In this document: piece after piece, positions 1 through 9,776 of the stretch
How the letters are laid out: each line of letters starts with the position of its first letter
Numbering within the stretch: the stretch's first letter is position 1
NCBI RefSeq assembly: GCF_052118845.1
Contig: NZ_JBQKGJ010000007.1
Coordinates: 62,001-126,000, forward strand
Length of the DNA: 64,000 bases
Origin: Bilifractor sp002394235
GTDB lineage: Bacteria > Bacillota > Clostridia > Lachnospirales > Lachnospiraceae
Direction: 5' to 3'
The notes under the pieces: model-generated
Seen by the model: only the letters and a program-made list of their open reading frames with translations
The model's database searches: none
Told to the model about the DNA's origin: nothing
Program-made: the position numbers and the translations under genes

Positions 1-3000
1 CGGTCTGCAGGATCAGCTTTCCACTGTCCGCAACCCGGAATACCGGATTGGTAACTTGTGTATCGTTGACACTGGTAACCTTATGGTCTTTCAGCACCAC
101 CTTGATGTCATCCGACTGCAGTTCTTTTCCATTCGGTGCTGCTGTCTCTCGAATATAATAGGTGCCATCTTCCAGTCCTGTCCATGTGACATAGCCATCG
201 GTTCCGGATATCTGCTCCGGATAATCCTTCGGATTTGCTCCGGTGCTGTCGTTCTGCTGATACCGGGACTTATCCGCTTTCAGAAGAACAAATTTCGCTC
301 CGGCAAGGGACTGATGGTTGTTATCGATCTTCATGATACGAACAGATCCGGAGGTTACATGGTCATCGCCATGCATCAGAAGAACTTTTCCGTGATCATC
401 CCAGCGGATCTCTACCGTATTTGGAATATCAACGCCATTTTCAGGTGTAATCTCCGCGGTAGAATTGATCAGTGTATCAAAGCGCAGCCGTAAATAATCT
501 ACGCCCTCATACTGTTTCTTCGAAATCTTCTCCAGTCCGCTGGCTGTCAGAGTGACTTTCAGCGTTCCGCCCACGATTCCTTCGGTTGCTCCGGATATGG
601 TGTAATCTCCGCTGCCCAATGTCAGAAGAACATTTGCGTTCGTTTGCTCGGAATCAACCACATCCACTCTCACATTTCCCTTGTAATCCAGACGGGCGTC
701 AATCGCGTCCGTGAAGGATGCTCCCCTCTGCTCCGGTTTGGAATCTTCCATGCCGGACGGGATCTTTGTTGTGATGCTCCATGTATGGATCTCATAACGG
801 TTGTTGCTGACCTTGGAGACTACTTTCTTTGGTGTTGACACCAGAATACGAATCCTCTGTGCTTCAATGTTCTCTTCTTCTCTTGCCGATACGGACTCTC
901 CGGAAAGATTCAGTGTTTCGAAAGCAACCAGCTGACAGTTCTGATACTGCATGGCATCAAAGCGGTAATGAATGTCCGCGCTTCCAGAAGATGTCAGATT
1001 TCCGTCCGTGGCTTTACCGGTTGTAAACGAGGTTTCTGTTGACCGGATTCCGGTATCGGTAAGACTTCCATCCGCATTCACCTTCATCAGCTTTCCGGTT
1101 ACTTCGTATACCTTGGATGGAGCGAGGTTTTCATAGATCACCTGGTCGGTCAGGGTGACGTTGGTATCAAATGCCTTCGTATCATCCGCTGCCTGTACCG
1201 GTTTTCCGTTTTTGTCCAGATCAAAGGCGATGATCTTCTCTTCGTCATTCGCGGTCTTGTCTCCGTTGACGTCCTGATACAGGATCGTGCTGATCTTCGG
1301 GAAGAAAACCATCTGCTCTGTATCATTCAGATCCTTATGAGAGACAATCTCTTTACCATCGACAAGGATGGACTCTGTTGCCACCACGGTTTTTCCCTGC
1401 ATACCGGTTGCATCGAATGTGAAGATGTTCTTCACTTCTCCGGTTTCACTGGTTACGTTCAGGGTTGTCGAAGCCGTAACGGTTTTTCCGTTTATGGTGA
1501 GCAGCTGCCCGGTCGTCTTGTCGTACAGCGTTCCGGATACCGTGATCGTCTTTCCAATATAGGAGTTCAGGTTCTTAATGCTTACCGTATCCGTCAGTTT
1601 AACATCCTTTTTTGCTTCCGTATACTGTGATCCTTCCTCGTTACAAAGGCTCGTGGATGGTACCGGAATCAGGGTATCATTGACATCCAGTGACGTGTCG
1701 GACAGGCTATTTCCTGTTTTCACGGCAATCAGTTTCCCGCTGTCATCGACTCTTGCCAGTACGACAGATCCCAATTTACTTCCGTCGGATACGGTGAAGG
1801 ACGCGTCGTTTTCATATCCACTTGCGGGTTTGGTTTCCTGAATCGTGATGGTTCCATAAGGAACACTGACCAATCCTCTATCCGTATAAAGTGCGTCGCC
1901 TCTAACAAGATATTCATTCAACAAAAGAACTTCATATCTATTTTTGCTCGAATTATATTTCGCTGCAAACACCCATGTCCTTGTCGCCTTCTCCGGAAGG
2001 TCCGACAGGCTGCTGTAGTAATTGTTGTAGTACTTTACGGTAAACTCCGTCCCTTCCAGCGAGGGAACATTTGCTGTAGCATTTGCCGTATTTTTGTTGA
2101 TCGTAATACCGATCGGGTCGGTTCCGGGCGCGTCTTTTACTTCTATTTTTGCTGTATTTCCTTCTGTTACTGTGTCACCTTTGACGTCCGTCGAAAGGAT
2201 ATATCCTTTTGGAGCGGTCAGCTCTTTGACGTAATAGGTTCCTACTTCAAGCTCTACCGTATTGGAATCGCCGTTTGCATCCGTAGTCAACCGTTTTCCG
2301 GTATCCTGCGTACAAGCCTTGTCCTTATAGACGCCATACACTGCACCTTTCAGTGTATAGCACGGATTTCCTTCGGTCATCTCCGGATTGGAGGATGACT
2401 TGTGAAGACGAAGGGAGCCATTCTTTGGGGTAGGAGTCGGCGTTGTAGGCGTTGGCGGTTCAGGAGTCGGCGTTGTGGGCGGCGGTGTAGGTGTTGTTGT
2501 AATAGATGGCGGTGTGGTATAATCATCGATCCTTACGGAAGGATCTGATCCTGTATCTACGGCTTTCGACACCGCCCTGGCAGAACCATCTGCAGTCATT
2601 TCGACGAGTGTATAGTGCCAGCCGTCGTCTATGGATACGCCGGATGGTGCACCGGTTTCACGAACCGCTATTACAAAATACTTGTTGTGCACGATCCAAT
2701 CGTTGACGCTGCTGTATATCATGCTGCCACCGTTGACGATTCGCTTGTTCTCACCCGGATGGATGGTCTCACCCCAGTCATACCACTTATTGCTGCCGTC
2801 ATTTACACTATAGGAGGAAGGTTTCGTGGTGCCAAAATTGCGGATTTTTGCTTCAAACGAATAACTGTTATTGCTGTAGCCGCTTACCTGGGAGCCATCG
2901 ACATACTTCTTTACATTGATTTTGAGTTCACCATCCGGAGGGGTGTAGGTGTTATTGACGGTGATTGTTGCGGATCCTGACGCTACTGCTGCACCTGAAC

Positions 3001-5197
3001 CATTATTTTTCATCTCAATGGTCACGTACTTCCATCCGTCATCCTTCGTTACACCGGACGGTGCTCCGGTTTCACGATATGCAATTACATAATACTTGTT
3101 TTTAGCGATCCAGTCGTTGAGGCTGCTGTACGTAGAAGAAACGCCGGCGACGGTTCGGGTTACCTGCTGGCCCGGATGGTAATTTGTGGACAATGTACTC
3201 CAGTTACCATCATCTACACTCGGTGACGAAGGTTTGCTGCCTCCATAATTGCGCATTTTTATTTCAAATGTGAAGTCGCTGTTTGAGTAGGAGGTATAAG
3301 TTGTTACCTGGATGCCGTTTAACGTCTTATCAATTCTGAAGTTGATCTCTCCACCAGGAGGTGATGATGGTTCGTCTTCTGCTACGGCGTAGACAATAAC
3401 TGTGGTCCTTGGGAAGGTTGCTCCATTACGCACATTACTCAGACCGTATTGATATGTCCATTCTCTCCAGTTCTGATTTGTAGCCTGTCCGTTGTTGTAA
3501 TGCACGGAATCCCAGGTTGAACCCGGAAGACCGGTACCATCATCTGCCCGCATTCCGGTTACTCTCTGCCAGGTTGTTTCTGTAAGATTGTAAACAGGAT
3601 AGGCTGTACTGCCGTCTTTTCCTATTGTATAAATACCAATTGCTCCAACAACTCTGGCTTTATGTGTTTTGGAGCGTTGAGCTGCTTCCAGTATGGCACC
3701 CCTTGCTGCTCTATTATACAGAGAAACGTAGTTTTCGACTCCATTATGATCTATAGAACTGAGTGCACCACCGATGGCATTATATTCGATCGCTTTTGTC
3801 CGAAAATCGGTAATCTTTCTGGTAACTTCATTATCGTTGCCTATATCGGCATTTGCACCTTTTCCGGCATCATACCATACATAAAATCCATGGATGTCGC
3901 CAACAACTGACCCTCCTCCGGTTGCTCCGGTATTGCCTGATCCGACATTGGCTGTTTTGATATCATCGGAGGAATTCATGTCGATATCTTCATCCTTCTT
4001 GTTATCGTCCGTTTTTGCGGTTGTATAGACCGTCTTTTTATCAGCGGTAATCTTTCCTTCTCTGGAGAAGATGCCGGAAAGACGCGCAGCTGCCTCGGAA
4101 GTCGATGTGGAAACGACATAATAATCTACCGTCTCGCCATAGTTGGAGGTGCCGGCCTTCACACCATTTTCATCGACAGAGCCAGCGATAATCGCTTCTT
4201 CTACGGATCCTGGGATCGTATACCTGGCGTTGGTACGGTTATTTCCGGCAGCGCCGATTACGGTGATGCCTGCATTTACTGCTTCTTTGATGGCATCCGC
4301 GATCGAAGAGGTCTCTCCTTTCTTGGCTCCGGAAAGGGACAGGTTAATGACACGGACTTTTCTTTGGATGGCATAACGGATCGCCGCATAAACGGATGAT
4401 GGCGTTCCTTTTCCATTTTGATCCAAAGCTTTGATGGATAGGATTTTTGCATCGGGGTTCTCCGATCTGATATCCTCTGCCATTTTCGTTCCGTGACCAT
4501 TGTCATCTGACGCATTATCACCCAGCATGGAAACTGCCTCAATGACGTTGTCATCTATGGACGCGCCGGTATCAATCAGGGCAATCACGGAATCCGCGGA
4601 GATGCTTTTCTTTCCTTCCTGGTTTGCTTCTCTGGATGCTTTTTCCAGAGAAGTGATCGGGTTGGCATCCTGGGTCATTTCATCTGTGGATACATCCGTG
4701 ATATTGTCACTGTCCGCTGCTTCCAGTTCTGCAGTATCAAAGTCTACAAAATCAGCGCTTAACTGATACTGTTCGTATGCGGATTTTGCCGCTTCTTCTG
4801 AATCATACTGGATCAGGTAGACATCGTCATACGAAGACAGAATTTTTCCCTGATCCTTTGCAATGACTGAAGCATCGTCTGTTCCGACCAGAAGGCGGGC
4901 GGACGGAAGATCGTTTTTTGTTTTCTGGTTTGTTTCATCCTGGCATTTTTCTGCGGTTGGTTTTTCCGCATCGTCTGCTGCCTCTGATCCATCTGATTCC
5001 GATTCAGAAACAATATCTGGTGATTTCGAAGTAGTGTCCGTGAAGGATGCCTGTGAACTGCCAGAATAGTCTGATGTGGAAAGAATGCTTTCGGAGGATG
5101 ATTGTACTGCTTCCCCGGCAAATGCTGTCACAGGAAAACTTGTTAAGGTCAACGCAACCGCAAGGATGACATTCAGGGTTTTTTGATATTTCCTCAT
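1..5197 (-). CDS. Giant pilus-associated surface adhesin with N-terminal subtilisin-like protease domain (C-terminus outside window)
   Basis: The frame is open from its ATG to the window edge, giving at least 1732 residues without the C-terminus or sorting signal. The start overlaps the minor pilin stop as ATGA and has a GGAGGAAG-type ribosome site. Visible modules: signal peptide 1-28; acidic Ser/Asp-rich stretch; inhibitor-like prodomain about 98-160; S8 peptidase core about 200-375 with Asp209 (LIDTG), His235 (NGHGT), oxyanion Asn319 (GAAGNN) and Ser367 in STSEAAARLSG, where the usual GTS glycine is replaced. An unrecognised domain (about 420-610) follows, then two homologous modules of about 140 residues (611-748, 750-893), a Pro/Thr hinge, SpaA/Cna-B folds, two VaFE-type repeats and another SpaA fold. 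Inferred role: cell-wall or pilus-tip adhesin with proteolytic activity. Protease family assignment is firm by triad; activity is unproven. Confidence 0.88.
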   Translation of the reverse strand, partial: MRKYQKTLNVILAVALTLTSFPVTAFAGEAVQSSSESILSTSDYSGSSQASFTDTTSKSPDIVSESESDGSEAADDAEKPTAEKCQDETNQKTKNDLPSARLLVGTDDASVIAKDQGKILSSYDDVYLIQYDSEEAAKSAYEQYQLSADFVDFDTAELEAADSDNITDVSTDEMTQDANPITSLEKASREANQEGKKSISADSVIALIDTGASIDDNVIEAVSMLGDNASDDNGHGTKMAEDIRSENPDAKILSIKALDQNGKGTPSSVYAAIRYAIQRKVRVINLSLSGAKKGETSSIADAIKEAVNAGITVIGAAGNNRTNARYTIPGSVEEAIIAGSVDENGVKAGTSNYGETVDYYVVSTSTSEAAARLSGIFSREGKITADKKTVYTTAKTDDNKKDEDIDMNSSDDIKTANVGSGNTGATGGGSVVGDIHGFYVWYDAGKGANADIGNDNEVTRKITDFRTKAIEYNAIGGALSSIDHNGVENYVSLYNRAARGAILEAAQRSKTHKARVVGAIGIYTIGKDGSTAYPVYNLTETTWQRVTGMRADDGTGLPGSTWDSVHYNNGQATNQNWREWTYQYGLSNVRNGATFPRTTVIVYAVAEDEPSSPPGGEINFRIDKTLNGIQVTTYTSYSNSDFTFEIKMRNYGGSKPSSPSVDDGNWSTLSTNYHPGQQVTRTVAGVSSTYSSLNDWIAKNKYYVIAYRETGAPSGVTKDDGWKYVTIEMKNNGSGAAVASGSATITVNNTYTPPDGELKINVKKYVDGSQVSGYSNNSYSFEAKIRNFGTTKPSSYSVNDGSNKWYDWGETIHPGENKRIVNGGSMIYSSVNDWIVHNKYFVIAVRETGAPSGVSIDDGWHYTLVEMTADGSARAVSKAVDTGSDPSVRIDDYTTPPSITTTPTPPPTTPTPEPPTPTTPTPTPKNGSLRLHKSSSNPEMTEGNPCYTLKGAVYGVYKDKACTQDTGKRLTTDANGDSNTVELEVGTYYVKELTAPKGYILSTDVKGDTVTEGNTAKIEVKDAPGTDPIGITINKNTANATANVPSLEGTEFTVKYYNNYYSSLSDLPEKATRTWVFAAKYNSSKNRYEVLLLNEYLVRGDALYTDRGLVSVPYGTITIQETKPASGYENDASFTVSDGSKLGSVVLARVDDSGKLIAVKTGNSLSDTSLDVNDTLIPVPSTSLCNEEGSQYTEAKKDVKLTDTVSIKNLNSYIGKTITVSGTLYDKTTGQLLTINGKTVTASTTLNVTSETGEVKNIFTFDATGMQGKTVVATESILVDGKEIVSHKDLNDTEQMVFFPKISTILYQDVNGDKTANDEEKIIAFDLDKNGKPVQAADDTKAFDTNVTLTDQVIYENLAPSKVYEVTGKLMKVNADGSLTDTGIRSTETSFTTGKATDGNLTSSGSADIHYRFDAMQYQNCQLVAFETLNLSGESVSAREEENIEAQRIRILVSTPKKVVSKVSNNRYEIHTWSITTKIPSGMEDSKPEQRGASFTDAIDARLDYKGNVRVDVVDSEQTNANVLLTLGSGDYTISGATEGIVGGTLKVTLTASGLEKISKKQYEGVDYLRLRFDTLINSTAEITPENGVDIPNTVEIRWDDHGKVLLMHGDDHVTSGSVRIMKIDNNHQSLAGAKFVLLKADKSRYQQNDSTGANPKDYPEQISGTDGYVTWTGLEDGTYYIRETAAPNGKELQSDDIKVVLKDHKVTSVNDTQVTNPVFRVADSGKLILQT

Positions 5198-6465
5198 TTT
5201 TTCTTCCTCCTGCGTGAAAAAAGCACGATTCCAATCATACATAATGAAACAGCTGCCAGGATTCCATATAATACGGGTGGATTGTCACTCGTCTGCGTTT
5301 TACCTGTTTTATTTGGAGGCGTCGGTGTTGGCGGATTGTCTTTATGATTGACAAATTTTACCTGCGCCGGACTTTTCCGCATAATGCGTCCGGATGTGCC
5401 TTCTGATGTTGTCTTGTATCCATCCTGGTTCGCTTCCACTTCGGTTACCTTGTAGTCCGAACCACATGGAATCATCGTAATGGTTGCGATTTCTCCGGAT
5501 TTCAGAGATATTGTGTCTCCGGTCTGTATGGTACCTTTTGTCCCGTTTGATATCTGGTAGGGAACGGTAAGGTCGTGATCCGTCGTCTTGAATTCTACTT
5601 TGAAATGGAACGCCTGCTTTGTGTCTCCGGCACTGCCGGTTACCTGCTTGCTGACGACAATCTCGCCCGCGGGCAGGGCCTTTGGTTCCACCTTCAGTTC
5701 GTAATTCCAGAAGGTACGTCCGGTTCCCTCTCCGTCGCTGAACGGCAGCTGAAACAGGAACGGGGCAGACGCGAAATGCTCTGCTGCCGGAGAGGTCTCC
5801 ATTCCAAGGTAAACGCCCAGCTCCATCCCGCTGATTGCGAGTTTTCCGTCCTCTCCCGTCTTTCCGGTATAACAGGGTCTGATCTCCGGATGGTCCTTGT
5901 AATATGCCTGTACCTTTGCCGCAATCGTTTTTGCGTCCGTAGTCTGATCAATCACAAGATCCGGAATGATGGAAACGTACTGGTTTCCTACGGATGTGAC
6001 CGTATCCGGTTCGTCTGCGGACGGTTTTTCTGCCCCCTCTTCCGGGCTGTTGTCCGTTGCGGATTCGGAGCTTACCGCTTCCGTTTCCGTCTTTGCATCC
6101 GTATCTGCCGCAGAGTCTGTATCTGCGGCAGTCGCTGCGTTCACGCCTGTGTCCGTTTTTGTTCCGGATCCGGGAACCACCGTGGCATTTTCGTCTGCCA
6201 ACTTCTGGGGCAGGTCCGCGGCATCTTCTGCCGTGATCTGCATGTTCAGGTCCGCGATCTTGTAGAACGTAAATTCCGCGTCCGTAACCGGATCGTTTCC
6301 ATCCACGGTGTCCTGATAGTCGATGACAACCGTTCCGGTCTGTGACGGATCAATGACGGATGACCGGCTGTCCGGATTCTCCGCCGCGCCAACAGGCACT
6401 GCAGACAACCCAAGAGCTGCGCAGCAGGACAGGCAGAACAGTTTTTTTAAAAATGTTCCTTTCAT
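5194..6465 (-). CDS. Minor/basal pilin, SpaA-FctA type
   Basis: A 423-residue secreted protein. The chosen ATG gives a clean signal peptide (MKGTFLKKLFCLSCCAALGL then AVPVGAA), has AAGGAG upstream, and overlaps the sortase stop as ATGA; an upstream in-frame start would add 36 charged residues without family support. An N-terminal SpaA-like segment is interrupted by an acidic, Thr/Ala/Asp-rich insert (about 95-170). A Spy0128/FctA-like domain begins near VVSKQVTGSAGDTKQAFHF. The tail is Pro-rich, then PNKTG, a hydrophobic helix and RRRKKK, a cell-wall sorting signal in which the usual LPxTG is degenerate. VEPKALP resembles the pilin motif whose lysine is joined to the next subunit. It lies between the class C sortase and the giant adhesin, which suits a minor or basal pilin. 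Confidence 0.85.
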   Translation of the reverse strand: MKGTFLKKLFCLSCCAALGLSAVPVGAAENPDSRSSVIDPSQTGTVVIDYQDTVDGNDPVTDAEFTFYKIADLNMQITAEDAADLPQKLADENATVVPGSGTKTDTGVNAATAADTDSAADTDAKTETEAVSSESATDNSPEEGAEKPSADEPDTVTSVGNQYVSIIPDLVIDQTTDAKTIAAKVQAYYKDHPEIRPCYTGKTGEDGKLAISGMELGVYLGMETSPAAEHFASAPFLFQLPFSDGEGTGRTFWNYELKVEPKALPAGEIVVSKQVTGSAGDTKQAFHFKVEFKTTDHDLTVPYQISNGTKGTIQTGDTISLKSGEIATITMIPCGSDYKVTEVEANQDGYKTTSEGTSGRIMRKSPAQVKFVNHKDNPPTPTPPNKTGKTQTSDNPPVLYGILAAVSLCMIGIVLFSRRRKKK

Positions 6466-7325
6466 CCTTCGCTTTCTCCTTTCTTTTTCGTTTTCTTTTT
6501 TTTCAGAATGCACACACATCCGATCGTTCCAAGAGCGGCAGGAATCGAGAGCAGCAGCGCCATCTTGATCCATGGCAGCTTGTCGTTGTTCTTCAGGAAA
6601 ATTGTTTCTCCTTCGGATTTGACAGGGATATCCGGATAAGTCCGTTTCCCGGTAACAAGAAGCCGGTGGTCGTTGATGCCGTAAGGCGTACAGGTGTAAA
6701 GCGTGACGAGATCCTTCGCGTCTTCCACCTGCAGGTAGGGATCACAGTCACCCGGCAAAAGGACACGGATGTCTTCCACCGTGTAGACATGTTCTTCATC
6801 CAGAATCCGGATGTAGAACTTGTCGCCCTTCGCAAGCTTTGTCAGGTCGGTGAAAATCCGGTTGCTGATGAGCCCTGTATGGCCGGCAATCACCGCGTGG
6901 GTGCTGTCTCCGCCATACGGAAGGCTCGTCCCGTACATGTGCCCGGTTTCGTATTCCAGCTCACTGTCCTTTGTCCCATGCGCCACCGGAAGGTAGACGT
7001 TGATTTTCGGAATAATGATGTAGGCCATCGCGCCGTCTTTCTGGTTCAGGATGGATTCATATTCCGAATCCGTGGCATCCGCGCCCCGATAGCTGAAGAA
7101 GCTTTCCTTCTGCTGTTTGGCGATTTTCTGGTTATATGCTTTTATTTTTTCTTTTTCTTCCGCAATCTCTGACTCGCTCATGCCATCGATTTCGCTGCTG
7201 TAACCGGTATACTTTGTTACCGCAGTCGCCAGATGGTACTGATCAAGGATCAGGGGAGAAAGAAGTCCCGCGACTCCCGCAGTAAGAATCAGCCATACGG
7301 CAAGAAGTAGTATTTTTCGCTTCAT
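6462..7325 (-). CDS. Class C (pilin-polymerising) sortase
   Basis: A 287-residue membrane transpeptidase. It has an N-terminal membrane helix (about 5-28), a sortase beta-barrel with His149 (HAVIAGHTG), Cys212 (TLYTC) and Arg221 (NDHRLL), and a C-terminal membrane helix (about 252-273) followed by a lysine-rich tail. Two membrane anchors plus TLxTC-TPYG are typical of class C enzymes that link pilin subunits through a lysine isopeptide bond. The usual DPF/DPW lid motif was not found. The start is set by AGAGAGG before the ATG; a longer upstream frame lacks a signal. The stop overlaps the minor pilin start, so translation is probably coupled. Its position directly after the backbone pilin identifies its likely substrate. 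Confidence 0.93.
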   Translation of the reverse strand: MKRKILLLAVWLILTAGVAGLLSPLILDQYHLATAVTKYTGYSSEIDGMSESEIAEEKEKIKAYNQKIAKQQKESFFSYRGADATDSEYESILNQKDGAMAYIIIPKINVYLPVAHGTKDSELEYETGHMYGTSLPYGGDSTHAVIAGHTGLISNRIFTDLTKLAKGDKFYIRILDEEHVYTVEDIRVLLPGDCDPYLQVEDAKDLVTLYTCTPYGINDHRLLVTGKRTYPDIPVKSEGETIFLKNNDKLPWIKMALLLSIPAALGTIGCVCILKKKKTKKKGESEG

Positions 7326-7421
7326 CAGGGTGTCCTCTCTTCTTCTCTCTTTTCCTGCTGCAATCGGATGATCCGGCAGAACATTTCCCATGTCCCGCCG
7401 GATGTCGGATTGTGTCAGGAC

Positions 7422-9575
7422 TTATACGGTTTTCTTTTTCTTTCTGGTAGCCAGAACAAGAACGCTGCCCGCGCCGACTACAACCAGGAGGGTTGCGCCG
7501 TAAACCATTGCACGGCCCTCGCCGCCGGTCCGAAGGTTCAGGGATTCATAGTTCTCGACATTGAAGGAAGCCGTACCCTGATTTACGGAGATCGCTGCGG
7601 TATTTCCGTCCGCGGTAATGGTGGTCTTGTCTGCATCCAGAGCACCGGTTACGCCGTGGTTGGAGTTGGAATCGTCGGTCGGAACCGAAGTCAGGGCGAT
7701 CGTCACCTTGGACTTCAGGAGCTCGTGGCTCTTTGCGCCGCTCTCGTCTTCTCTTCCCTCGGTTGCGGTCTCGGTCATGATGTAGTGCTCTTCATCAAGG
7801 CCCTTGATGTATAGTTTGCCGTCGGAACCCGGATGTACGGTTGTCACAATGTCTTTCGTGTCATCTGAAGTGCGGTCATACAGATGGTAGGTGCCGTCTC
7901 CCTCTTTGACGAACTGGACATCGCTGTCCTTCACATGATTCTCATTGCCGCCTGCTCCGGTTCCTTCTCTCTTGAAGGTGAAGGAAACCCGGGTCGGATC
8001 CTTCACCCCGTTTTTCTTTACATTCAGCTTGTAGGTATATACGCCAACCTTGTTGCCCTTGATGGAATGATCGGTATCTGTTTCGCCGCCGTTATCAGAA
8101 GTGTTCCAGGTCAGGGTCGGCTGGTTCTCTTCCTCCACCTGATCGCCGACATGCTGGGTGTCTTTGTTCAGAACGGAATCAAACAGGATCATCACCTGGC
8201 TGTCCTGCTGGATGGCGTTCAGCTTCGCAAGTCCGGCATTGGTCAGAGTAACCGTGAAGGAGCTGTTTCCGTCACTGTCTTTCTCACTCTTTGTCAGGGA
8301 ATAGTCGGTATCTTTTGCCAGCTCGACCGCGCTTCCGCTCTGAAGCTGGAAGCTGTCATTGAGGGTGCCGTAATCGGTCATTTTCTCCGGGTTCGCAATA
8401 CGGGGAACGATGTAGATGCCGTTGATCTTGTCAAAAGTAAGACCGTTATCCATGGTATCGGTCTCGACAAATTTGGTGTACGCGTTGCCGTCCTGCAGCA
8501 TCGGTGCTTCCGGAAGAAGAACCTGGTGAACCGTCTCACCAATCTCATAATCGCCGTGATCAATCAGGGTGTCCTTATCGTCTTCCTTGATGATCCGCTT
8601 CGGGTTGTTGATGGTCTGGTTTTTGGGGTAAACCGTGACGTCGTACTGCCATGCGGTTCCCGCCGCGTTATTGCCGATGGTCGTCTGGTTAGTCATCGGG
8701 ACGGAAACGAGAAGCGGGCTGGACTGGTTGGCAACGACTTCATCACGAGTAGTAGTTCCAATAACATCATCCTGTCCGGTCGCCGTCTGGTGCGGGTCCA
8801 CGGTGATCTGGCCGCTCTTGTCGCTGTAAGGATTATTGCCTGCAATCTGCGATGCTGTTGACTTGTCATCTCCGGTCTGCGGATCGTAGCCGGAAATGTC
8901 GGTCTCGCATACGAGGTACAGGCCGAGCGGAAGCTTGTCCAGCACGATCTCCCCATTCGCGTCGGTTGTGCCGGTGTAAATGGATTTTGCGTTGTTACCG
9001 CGGTTGCTGATCACAAAGTCATTCAGGGACTTCTCTCCGCCCTGCGCCGCGTTGATGGTATCCATCACCTTCTGCATGGTTCCCGTGGTGTACGCCTGGG
9101 TATCGCCGCTTCCATCTGTACGCTTTACAATCGGATCAGAGTTGTTGGTTACAGCCGTTTTATCTGCATTTGCATCTGCAGCTGCGATCATCTTGTCCTT
9201 TGCCGCGGAATTCAGAATCAGGTTCTTGAAATCCTGGTCGAGGTTATCAAAGTAAACGCCGACGCCGTTCTTTGTGGTCAAAGTTTCGATGTCCGCAACC
9301 TTGATGGCAGAGAATTCCACGCCCTTCATCGGGGTCTGGGTGGAGCTGGTCGCGCCCTGCACGCCCTTGTTGTCGATGGTTTTGCCGTTGTTTTCCTTTA
9401 CCTTGAAGATGGTGATGCTTCCGCTCTTCGTGGTGTCAATCGTTGATGCGGTGATCTGCGGGTTGGCGGAATCCGCGAAAACCGGAGCTGCCATGGAGGT
9501 CATGGCCATTGTGGCAGCCATGCTGATTGCGGCCAGATAACTGACCCTGGGCTTTGGATTTCTAACATCTCTCAT
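7422..9575 (-). CDS. Major (backbone) fimbrial pilin
   Basis: A 717-residue surface protein with a signal peptide (1-35, ending VFADS). SpaA/Cna-B-like N-terminal domain includes the GLYLVCETD strand near 218-226. The pilin motif WQYDVTVYPKN at about 309-319 has a lysine near 318, the expected site of intersubunit linkage. A D2-type isopeptide domain follows, then a C-terminal Cna-B domain with EEHYIMTETAT, and a sorting signal NLRTGG plus hydrophobic helix plus RKKKK. The canonical LPxTG leucine-proline is absent. AAGGA precedes the ATG. Next gene is the class C sortase. Backbone role is supported by size, the YPK motif and position; no experimental information is implied. Confidence 0.93.
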   Translation of the reverse strand: MRDVRNPKPRVSYLAAISMAATMAMTSMAAPVFADSANPQITASTIDTTKSGSITIFKVKENNGKTIDNKGVQGATSSTQTPMKGVEFSAIKVADIETLTTKNGVGVYFDNLDQDFKNLILNSAAKDKMIAAADANADKTAVTNNSDPIVKRTDGSGDTQAYTTGTMQKVMDTINAAQGGEKSLNDFVISNRGNNAKSIYTGTTDANGEIVLDKLPLGLYLVCETDISGYDPQTGDDKSTASQIAGNNPYSDKSGQITVDPHQTATGQDDVIGTTTRDEVVANQSSPLLVSVPMTNQTTIGNNAAGTAWQYDVTVYPKNQTINNPKRIIKEDDKDTLIDHGDYEIGETVHQVLLPEAPMLQDGNAYTKFVETDTMDNGLTFDKINGIYIVPRIANPEKMTDYGTLNDSFQLQSGSAVELAKDTDYSLTKSEKDSDGNSSFTVTLTNAGLAKLNAIQQDSQVMILFDSVLNKDTQHVGDQVEEENQPTLTWNTSDNGGETDTDHSIKGNKVGVYTYKLNVKKNGVKDPTRVSFTFKREGTGAGGNENHVKDSDVQFVKEGDGTYHLYDRTSDDTKDIVTTVHPGSDGKLYIKGLDEEHYIMTETATEGREDESGAKSHELLKSKVTIALTSVPTDDSNSNHGVTGALDADKTTITADGNTAAISVNQGTASFNVENYESLNLRTGGEGRAMVYGATLLVVVGAGSVLVLATRKKKKTV

Positions 9576-9665
9576 TCCTTTTGTTCGGGGCGCGCATACC
9601 TTCTTTGCCTGCCCCTTCTCCTTTCTTCATTTTCGTTTGCTGTTACAATGACAATCGCTGTTCAT

Positions 9666-9776
9666 GCGGCAGCTGCGAGAGCTGCGAAGCAACGGAACAG
9701 TTGACTTTATTCCGTATGTGTTGCCCCGCAAGCAGAGCAACAGATATGTGGCGCCCTTGCGAGGTATGGTGGTTTA
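9666..9776. repeat. Family A intergenic element, copy 1
   Basis: Plus-strand text contains GGCAGCTGCGAGAGCTGCGA, AAGCAACGGAACAG, then ATGTGGCGCC and ATGGTGGTTTA. The same ordered words recur at 12865, 14270, 22096 and 23651. This copy has an insertion between the halves. Its left end coincides with the stop codon of the 15-codon frame at 9774-9821. Confidence 0.6.
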
